This document shows positions 58,441 through 64,000 of a stretch of DNA of 64,000 bases, in pieces. Source of the stretch: an uncultured Armatimonadota bacterium. GTDB lineage: Bacteria; Armatimonadota; Fimbriimonadia; Fimbriimonadales; Fimbriimonadaceae. A program made the translations under genes and the position numbers. Location: the NCBI GenBank assembly GCA_903927025.1, contig CAIYLG010000019.1:61795-125794 (forward strand), in the 5' to 3' direction. The notes under the pieces were generated by a model, which made no database searches, had not been told where the DNA came from, and worked only from the letters and a program-made list of their open reading frames with translations. Every line of letters starts with the position of its first letter. Positions within the stretch are counted from its first letter, which is position 1.

Positions 58441-58611
58441 AGACCAGCCGGACCTAAGAGATTGTTGAAGATCGCGCCCCGTTCCCATCATGCGTCTCAT
58501 TTCGACCATCTCAATGACATAGATCGGAATCAAAAGGAACAGGCTATAAAACCGAGGAAGCTTAAGACCACTCCTCACCCAAATGGCGATATTCACGATT
58601 TGCGCGGGCAA
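58321..58611 (-). CDS. Small membrane protein truncated by the palindromic repeat
   Basis: The tracked 96 residues begin at TTG 58611. Residues 1-70 hold one hydrophobic helix (FYSLFLLIPIYVIEMV) and a charged stretch (RRMMGTGRDLQQSLRSGW). The last ~25 residues are encoded by the palindromic repeat and are unlikely to be original. A short tail-like frame ending SRKVMT and a stop overlaps the region just upstream of its start. It is probably a broken immunity-like gene. Confidence 0.35.
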   Translation of the reverse strand: MPAQIVNIAIWVRSGLKLPRFYSLFLLIPIYVIEMVEMRRMMGTGRDLQQSLRSGWSLANGERWEIPSFEGPPRPASRGIPSATISLSGGVVSGYL

Positions 58612-58679
58612 AAGAAAGGCCTAAGTCATGACTTTTCTTGAGTTTATTCGCCTTGGCCCGGATGCCACGTCCCGCCAGT

Positions 58680-59159
58680 CTATTGAGTCTCTTTGGTACT
58701 CCGGCGATGATTGATCTTCCAGAAGCCGAAGCCATATAGGACGCCCATTGCGAGGAAGAACAATGTCAGGCAAACGAGTGCAACAGCGTTGCCTCGGAGG
58801 TAGTCGATATCCAACGTTGACGTCGTCGGATCCGTCTTGCTGAAAGTCACTGCAACGGTAGCCCCAGTCGTATTCAAACCGTGATAGTGGTTGCCCTGCT
58901 CAACTCCACCGTATTTCCTCCGTCCCCAGGCGAATTCATACCGCAAGTGCTGTCCTCGTTGGCCGGGCCGCTCAGCCTCGACAATCCTGCCAAGCACATT
59001 TCCTCTGTTCTCGCTGATCGTTATCCACCTGATGGTTCCATCGATTGCATGTTCTCCGGCAAGGCACACGAGCACCGCAAACCCGCCAATTACGACGACC
59101 GCATGAACGAGTCTGCTGTTGATGCGATTACTGTCCCTCATGTTGTTGCTAGTGATCAT
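58680..59159 (-). CDS. DUF3592-like two-helix membrane protein overlapping an orphan RHS tail
   Basis: A 159-residue protein with helices near residues 17-40 (LVHAVVVIGGFAVLVCLAG) and 125-150 (AVALVCLTLFFLAMGVLYGFGFW), separated by a beta-rich extracytoplasmic part (NVLGRIVEAERPGQRG, YEFAWGRRKYGGVEQG, VAVTFSKTDPTTSTLD). This arrangement matches DUF3592-type membrane proteins. ATG 59159 lies 11 bases inside the end of the Gly-rich orphan tail; ATG 59141 is an alternative. The overlap suggests coupled expression, as for an immunity protein. Confidence 0.6.
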   Translation of the reverse strand: MITSNNMRDSNRINSRLVHAVVVIGGFAVLVCLAGEHAIDGTIRWITISENRGNVLGRIVEAERPGQRGQHLRYEFAWGRRKYGGVEQGNHYHGLNTTGATVAVTFSKTDPTTSTLDIDYLRGNAVALVCLTLFFLAMGVLYGFGFWKINHRRSTKETQ

Positions 59160-59512
59160 TTATAGACTGACCCAACACTGGTGCCGAGCCCAGAAAGAAT
59201 CCCAGTGCACCAACAGCTCCTGGTCCACTCATTGACACTCCGCCGCCGACTCCACCGGCCATAAAGCTAACACAGAGATCTCCAAAAGTCGTGTCGTCGC
59301 CAGTGATCTCGTTGATGATCCATGATGCCGCTCCATTTGCAAAAGCACCAGTTGTCATATTGCATAGCGTCGCTCCGCTCGCCGTCATGGCTACACCAAG
59401 TACAGCTTCCGCAGCATCGCTAGTTGCTGCGGCCGCCGTTGAGATCCTGGGCAGGCATTGTGTAGCTGGCGCTGGAGAGGTTGGCCTGAGTGAAACGACA
59501 ACTTTGAGCCCT
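59149..59512 (-). pseudogene. Orphan RHS-type Gly-rich C-terminal tail 2
   Basis: The track lists only the last 79 codons (from 59388), but the frame is open to about 59512. It reads TSDAAEAVLGVAMTASGATL and then the glycine-zipper stretch CVSFMAGGVGGGVSMSGPGA, ending SINDH. Such Gly-rich hydrophobic pieces precede toxin domains in RHS and other polymorphic toxins. A second frame (FTQANLSSASYTMPAQDLNG) upstream may be joined by a frameshift. No RHS core is attached. The end overlaps the start of the DUF3592-like gene. Confidence 0.5.
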
Positions 59513-59518
59513 CAATCG

Positions 59519-59941
59519 TCACCAGTGGTCCAAGCCGTGAATGACTGGCAGGGAACCAAAGAAGAGAAGAGGCAAGTATCCAACCAAATTCATCAGGATC
59601 AGATTGATTGCCCTCCAAGTGCGCAAGCAGGTGTCAGATCGTACAACCACGCCGTAAAACATGATCAACCTAGTCATGGCGACACTGAGCAAAGACAAGA
59701 GATATGGATAGATTCCCAGGCCCGTGTAGTAGTAAATCCAGGTTAGGAAGCAGCTATCGAGGAGAATCTGGGGAACTGGATTATTCCAATGTAGCTCGTC
59801 TGCACCAGTCATCGAAGTTTGCCCCATCCATCCAGATGAGTAGAATTTTCGATATGCTAGATTTGTCAGTCGATCCGAAATTAGAATATGCCCGAAAATT
59901 GACCCAGCGAGCCAAGCCAAATCTGCAACATTAGTGACCAC
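59519..59941 (-). CDS. Polytopic membrane protein overlapping an orphan RHS tail
   Basis: About 140 residues from GTG 59941 (track start GTG 59959). Hydrophobic segments are DLAWLAGSIFGHILI, SCFLTWIYYYTGLGIYPYLLSLLSVAM, RLIMFYGVVV and LILMNLVGYLPLLFFGSLPVI. The GTG at 59941 lies 11 bases inside the end of the orphan tail 59931-60140, with the tail's stop at 59931. No family is recognised. It is the third example in the island of a membrane gene starting within a tail's end. Confidence 0.55.
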   Translation of the reverse strand: MVTNVADLAWLAGSIFGHILISDRLTNLAYRKFYSSGWMGQTSMTGADELHWNNPVPQILLDSCFLTWIYYYTGLGIYPYLLSLLSVAMTRLIMFYGVVVRSDTCLRTWRAINLILMNLVGYLPLLFFGSLPVIHGLDHW

Positions 59942-60140
59942 CCGAACCTCCACTTCCACCCGTCACAGTTTCAAGAATATCCAGACCGGTCCCTACTAAG
60001 TCAATATCAATGATCAGGGCAACGAGTATCATCATATACCCGACAAGTTTGGATACTCCCACGCCCAACCTATAGCTTCTTTGCGCTAGCTTAAGGTCTG
60101 CCAGGTTTGCGCCTACAAAGAAGAGCCGAGCTGTCGAGAC
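59931..60140 (-). pseudogene. Orphan RHS-type C-terminal tail 3
   Basis: An open frame of 69 codons without a start: LFFVGANLADLKLAQRSYRL, then a membrane segment (YMMILVALIIDIDLVGTGL) and a Gly/Ser end (GGSGGSGGH). It is preceded by a TAG and has no attached RHS core. It overlaps the membrane gene at 59519-59941 at its 3' end. It is absent from the ORF track. It resembles a displaced tail whose RHS donor has been lost. Confidence 0.45.
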
Positions 60141-60201
60141 CTAGCGGCTATGCGCTGCCGAAGGGTCATCAGCGGTCACTGCATTCATGGCCGGACTATC
60201 A

Positions 60202-60522
60202 TCAACCTCGCGTAGCTTCCTCGAGTTCAGAGTATCTCCCCTTGAAGTAATGGAGTGCTCTCTCATAGACCTGCACAGGATTTGGGTCTCGCTTGAACTG
60301 CATCTCAAGATATTTCATACTCATCATGTCTGCAATCTTGGCGCTGACTTCCGCGTTATCCGCAGCTTTTGCCAGGGCAGATCGAAGCATCTCAGCATCC
60401 ACGTGCTGAACCTTCGACATTGTATGTCCGCGCAACTCGGTCAACTCATCCAATTCCGCTACAAGCTCTTCGAGGGCACCCCTAAACCATCGTATAAATG
60501 CGGCGTACTCTGCTACCTCCAT
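60202..60522 (-). CDS. Soluble acidic protein downstream of RHS D tail
   Basis: A 106-residue, highly helical, acidic protein (ALEELVAELDELTELRGH, MLRSALAKAADNAEVSAKI, YLEMQFKRDPNPVQVYERALHYF). It begins 19 bases after the stop of the RHS D tail, in the position expected for a cognate immunity protein. Unlike the other small genes it has no membrane helix, which fits a tail acting in the cytoplasm. No known family is recognised. Confidence 0.6.
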   Translation of the reverse strand: MEVAEYAAFIRWFRGALEELVAELDELTELRGHTMSKVQHVDAEMLRSALAKAADNAEVSAKIADMMSMKYLEMQFKRDPNPVQVYERALHYFKGRYSELEEATRG

Positions 60523-60541
60523 CTGTGTCTCTTTTTACTCA

Positions 60542-62078
60542 TTACTCACCCAGTGCTATGTCAGACAGCCAAAGCTCTTCAGACATAGTTCTGAGTTGCA
60601 GCCTACCTAGCGCTCCACATTCTACGAAATTTGCGGTCGCCATCATTGCCGCCCCTTCGGCTATATCTGCAGCTTCTTGGGCGGCAAGTTTAAATGGGCC
60701 ATCAGGAAGACTGTCGGCAGCTTGTTGATTTTGCTCCCATAGTTTATTTTGCCGAGCTGCTTCCTCTCCATTGCCAGCTTGATATTCCAAGATAAGCTTT
60801 TCCACGTCTTCTTCCAAGAAGTCAAGGGCCATTGCTATCGAACCACCTGGCAACGTCGAAAGGAGCTGAGCCTCCGCGAAAAGTGTCTGCAAGTCCACAG
60901 ATAACTGAGCCACTGTGAAATCCCATCCACTTCCGTCAACCAACCCAGTAGGGCAATTGCCGCAATAGCCAAACAGATTTTTGCCACCACGAGCTGAATC
61001 TTGACTAATGAATCTGTCTGACCCAGGTTCATTAGTATCTGGCCTTCATATAGATGAAACCAGATTCGTCGTCCTGCTTATGCCCAAGACTGGCACAATA
61101 GCGCCCCTTGGGATCTCCGGTTGCAGAGCCACGGCGAATGACACCCCATGCATCAAACGTCCGGACCGCTGCATACCCAAACCCACCTGTTCCCTGCCTG
61201 GTCAGAGTGGAAATCATATTTCCGTGAGCGTCGTAAAGCGGATAGCTGGCTGACATTGTCCCGCTCTGGGTCACGAACATGGCGTCGATGCCTCTTGGCC
61301 CAATACCGTAATCGGTTACCTTCGAACCTGTGCCGTTAGAGGCGAAGTCGATGTCCTCCATCCCCATCTGTCCATCGTATCGATACGACGTCGATCCGCT
61401 GGAATTCGACTTGGTGACCCGCATTCCGTCGGCACGGTAAATGTAGTTCGTGACTCCCGATGACGACGTGGACGACGTCATACGGTTGAGGATGTCCCAG
61501 CCGCAGGTCGTGGAACCCTTGGTGATCCTGTTCCCAAGGATGTCGTTCGTCACCGTTGCACCGCCGAGGCTTGTGGCGCGATTGAGATTATCGGTCACGG
61601 CGTCGTTTCGGTTTCCAGCCGCATCGTAGCTCCAGGTTGGGCTGGCGCCCGCGAGGCCGTCTCCGTAGCTGGCGGCGGTCAAATAGTCGAGCTGGGCGTC
61701 GTAGGCATACGTGTCCGTCTGGGGGGTAGTCCAAGACGCCGATCCGGGTGTAGTTGCGGTCTTGTATACCGAGTCGGACTTAACGCCACGGTTCAAGACC
61801 GAAACTTCATAATCGCACGACTGGCCAATGATCGCCTGACTCGAATAGGTGTTGCCGGTTCCCAAGGTGTCCCAATAGTGGCCGAGCCACGTCAATCGGC
61901 CCGTGCCGTCGTCCTCGTAGTGAGCTCGCGCCCTCGTCTGAGCCTCGTACCCATCACAGTATCCGCTAGAATCTGGCGTCAAGTTGGAGGGAGTCTGGGC
62001 GAATGTCGCCTCGTAGAGGCGTCCCTGCTGGTCGTTTGCGGAATGGAACTCCTACTGCGTCCTGTTGCCACTATTGCA
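60542..62078 (-). pseudogene. RHS/YD-repeat gene D with core and tail, frameshifted
   Basis: YD-repeat sequence runs from about 62078 (NSGNRTQ, then a TAG, then [15 protein letters not shown]) to a stop at 61032 after ESGFIYMKARY. In another frame the core continues directly: NEPGSDRFISQDSARGGKNL and FGYCGNCPTGLVDGSGWDF, then a helical tail to 60542. The lost bases (TAC-TAC reduced to TAC-T) explain the shift. The tracked ORF 60542-60943 is therefore this protein's C-terminal tail, not an independent gene. The 5' end is cut at the IS21 remnant. The soluble partner gene lies 19 bases downstream. Confidence 0.85.
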
Positions 62079-62326
62079 ACTGGGGCATCGCGCCTCTTTA
62101 CCCACCCACCAGAAGGGATCTTCTCGAAGTCCTGGACGACCGATATCTGAAGAAGTCAACGCTCATCGCCGCGCAATTGCCGCTCGAAAACTGGCACGCC
62201 TGGATCGACGATCCTACGCTCGCAGATGCCATCCTCGACTGCCTCATTCACACTGCTTACAGGCTTGAACTTAAAGGAGAATCCCAAAGAAAAGCAAGAG
62301 GGATTCCAAAGACCGAACTCCGGTAA
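62073..62326 (+). mobile_element. istB: IS21-family istB fragment (C-terminal part)
   Basis: The plus-strand frame reads [23 protein letters not shown], ending [28 protein letters not shown]. This is the conserved C-terminal part of IstB, the ATPase helper of IS21 transposition, with typical segments [25 protein letters not shown] and DPTLADAIL. The ATPase core and all of IstA are missing. The left edge coincides with the 5' break of RHS D. The tracked start at 62003 lies in RHS sequence and is spurious. Confidence 0.88.
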
Positions 62327-62364
62327 CCTCGACCACAAGAACCAACCGACAAGCCCGCAAGAAA

Positions 62365-62420
62365 CTGATCAGTTTTGACAGTTGGACTGATCACTTTGAA
62401 GCGGCAGCGTGATCACTTAG
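62365..62420 (+). mobile_element. IS21-type terminal region with three 22-bp-spaced repeats
   Basis: CTGATCAGTTTT (62365), CTGATCACTTT (62387) and GTGATCACTTA (62409) lie exactly 22 bases apart, 39 bases after the istB stop. Multiple TGATCA-containing end repeats are known at IS21-family termini, where they are expected to bind IstA. The element's right edge is therefore near 62,385-62,430. Confidence 0.7.
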
Positions 62421-62918
62421 CGCCGGTAGGATTAAAGCGGAATTTGGCATCATCGCCTTTAATTCGCTTAACAGGTTTGGAAGTTGAGGAAAACTGCCAA
62501 AAAGCGATGAGGACGTGGGGACAAGGTACATGGAACCATCTGAACTCTCAAAGACAAGTGCTTGGCTAAAATAGGACGTCCTCAGCGGGTAGCGCCGAAG
62601 TCTGATCGCCCGTACATTATCTGAATTGACGGTCCACAATGTCTTCCCCCTCCGCACCAACTCGAGGCGATCACGATGCAACACTAGTTCCGAATTCATG
62701 ATGTTGTATCGCAACACAAACACATAGACTTCGAACAAGCCAATGCCAGTAATCAAAACTGCAACGAATCCCTTGTCCGCGAGAATATCTGCACTTTTGA
62801 GCCCGTGGTCCCTGCACAGCACAACCAAAAGAACGGTCATGGCAATGGGCACAAAGAAGCCCAATGCAACACTCGTCCCTTGCCTCCGGCTTACCAAAGG
62901 ATACAGCTTAGCGTGCAT
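62391..62918 (-). CDS. Membrane protein with PH-like domain, 3' end altered by IS21
   Basis: A 175-residue protein with two helices (SVALGFFVPIAMTVLLVVLC, FVAVLITGIGLFEVYVFVL), then a beta-rich domain: NSELVLHRDRLELVRRGKTLWTV, VRAIRLRRYPL and ALVFESSDGSMYLVPTSS. This resembles bacterial PH-like domains of small membrane proteins. The last ~10 codons and the stop (SDHAAASK) lie in the IS21 end repeats, so the original C-terminus was replaced. It may be an immunity-type or unrelated host gene; I cannot tell. Confidence 0.5.
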   Translation of the reverse strand: MHAKLYPLVSRRQGTSVALGFFVPIAMTVLLVVLCRDHGLKSADILADKGFVAVLITGIGLFEVYVFVLRYNIMNSELVLHRDRLELVRRGKTLWTVNSDNVRAIRLRRYPLRTSYFSQALVFESSDGSMYLVPTSSSLFGSFPQLPNLLSELKAMMPNSALILPALSDHAAASK

Positions 62919-63063
62919 GATTTGAATCCAAACTCTTTACCCAGAGGAATATACTTTTAGTTGCCATCATCACTAGCAAGCATTTGAATTTGAAGGTTAT
63001 GAACTTCAAGACTCAACACTGCCCCACCAATTCCCCAATGACACCCTGCTAGGAACTTCATTA

Positions 63064-63873
63064 CTAAACGAAGAACGAAAGACGTTCTATAGATCGCCAG
63101 ATAGTCCGATTCAACTCGACCAAATCTTCGTGACTTATCACCACAGCGAACCTATCAGACCAACGAACTGCTGTAAATTGAAATGTTCGTTGCGCCCGGC
63201 CTTCTTGAGAATTTCCTTCACTCGAATAGAATTCCTCTACAGATATCCTCAGATTCCCAAGACACTTAAATATCGAAGTGCTTCGTCGATGTTCAATTAC
63301 CCCGAAATAATTCGAATGATTGTCAATGTGACGCCTAGCCTGATCCCGTGACAGGCATTTCATCTCCTCAGCTAATTCAAGCAACTGCACTAATGTTTTT
63401 GTGTTGCGCTCACAAAGCACAGAAGCGGACATATTCGTACTATCCACTAAATGGAATTTCAAGTACCCACCACGCTCAAAGATTGAGAATTGAGCTAACT
63501 GCGGACCAAGTTGTCGCTTAGGTAGACCTGTTTTACTGAATCGATGTTCAATACAGAAGGTTTCCATCGATTGATCTTGGAACAACGTATCTTCATTCGC
63601 TTTTTCGATTGAGTGAATCTGAGTGATAGGCCTGCAACTAATTTCTGCTAAAAGAACTTCATCTATTATCGGGCCAACAATTGAATCAACAAGACTGATT
63701 TTCGCGGTGGAAATTCGAATTGCGGAATTGCCAACGACACTAGACTCTTGAACCACTAACGACTCGATATGACACTCAAAGAAATGACTAAACCGCAGGC
63801 GACAGCAAAACAAAAGTGTTTCGAGGATATTGCTTTCAGCAAAAGTGTGACTAGTCCCCGGATTCTGACCCAC
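63064..63873 (-). CDS. Hypothetical protein with 5' end in an IS3 element
   Basis: The tracked 269 residues start at a GTG directly after the IS3 transposase stop, and the first ~12 residues (MGQNPGTSHTFA) come from the IS end. The real gene probably began upstream and was cut by the insertion. The remaining protein is soluble, with segments such as LVDSIVGPIIDEVLLAEI, FSIFERGGYLKFHLVDS and HSNYFGVIEHRRSTSIFKCLGN. No family is recognised. Low GC and position tie it to the accessory island. The 145 bases between it and 62918 hold no gene that I can see. Confidence 0.45.
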   Translation of the reverse strand: MGQNPGTSHTFAESNILETLLFCCRLRFSHFFECHIESLVVQESSVVGNSAIRISTAKISLVDSIVGPIIDEVLLAEISCRPITQIHSIEKANEDTLFQDQSMETFCIEHRFSKTGLPKRQLGPQLAQFSIFERGGYLKFHLVDSTNMSASVLCERNTKTLVQLLELAEEMKCLSRDQARRHIDNHSNYFGVIEHRRSTSIFKCLGNLRISVEEFYSSEGNSQEGRAQRTFQFTAVRWSDRFAVVISHEDLVELNRTIWRSIERLSFFV

Positions 63874-64000
63874 CTAGAGTGTTAGTGCCTCTGCCTCCAT
63901 TTTAGTCTTTAGATTTGCCTTGTATGTCGCGGGAGATAGCCCTCCGAGTGCCGAGTGAGGACGACGGTTGTTGTAGAACTCCGAGAAGTCGTCCAGGTGA
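63874..64000 (-). mobile_element. IS3-family transposase OrfB, C-terminal end
   Basis: The minus strand from the window edge reads HLDDFSEFYNNRRPHSALGG then LSPATYKAN to a TAG at 63874. FYNNRRPHSALGGLSPATY is the signature C-terminus of the rve integrase domain in IS3-type OrfB transposases. The rest of the element lies beyond the window. A terminal inverted repeat probably lies within about 63845-63872 (GGGTCAGAATCCGGGGAC). Confidence 0.88.

Noticed and set aside
60835-61032. 65-codon minus-strand ORF between RHS D and its tail
   Set aside because: It occupies an alternative frame of the RHS D core, which reads clearly as RHS protein in the frame leading to 60542.

Overview
This window reads as a chromosome segment of a bacterium of the Armatimonadota, probably Fimbriimonadia. 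The assignment is an inference. It rests on a prepilin of the DUF1559 type, a pilin-like protein next to a LuxR-type response regulator, rich glycan catabolism (L-arabinose isomerase, GH51, GH2), zinc-less bL32 and bL33, and dense packing of mostly unlinked housekeeping genes. No taxonomic marker gene is present, so the phylum is tentative.

Positions 1-31,650 are mostly ordinary chromosome. They hold the end of a sugar-phosphate mutase, an envelope polysaccharide cluster (DUF4015 glycosidase plus two tandem deacetylases), an MBL hydrolase, a DUF1015 protein, a short-chain polyprenyl synthase, an amidase, araA, recN, rpmG-rpmF, tRNA-Leu(UAA), a GT-C/TPR membrane protein, a CoA-transferase, a pyroglutamyl peptidase, an SDR-GNAT pair and an aminotransferase. 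A block of small membrane proteins with an atypical receiver protein follows, then the response regulator/pilin-like pair, an orphan oligopeptide ABC ATPase and a beta-mannosidase.

Positions 31,790-51,770 continue this mix: an ankyrin protein, a Thermus-type isocitrate dehydrogenase facing a small winged-helix regulator, and an operon (solute-binding protein, two permeases, GH51 arabinofuranosidase). The operon probably imports arabinosides and trims them to arabinose for AraA. A prepilin, an ArsR-type regulator, a HIT protein, an S9 peptidase with an aldolase, an M48 protease fused to a novel C-terminal region, a PIG-L deacetylase and a CocE hydrolase follow.

Positions 51,780-64,000 are an accessory island. 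It opens with three copies of a roughly 335 bp non-coding repeat. A minus-strand array then follows with four RHS/YD-repeat gene remnants, at least three orphan RHS C-terminal tails, and small, mostly membrane, ORFs. Several of these ORFs start inside the stop region of the preceding tail, the layout expected of displaced toxin/immunity cassettes. The island also carries an IS21 istB fragment with 22-bp-spaced end repeats and the end of an IS3-type transposase. This array is the main candidate for an undescribed system.
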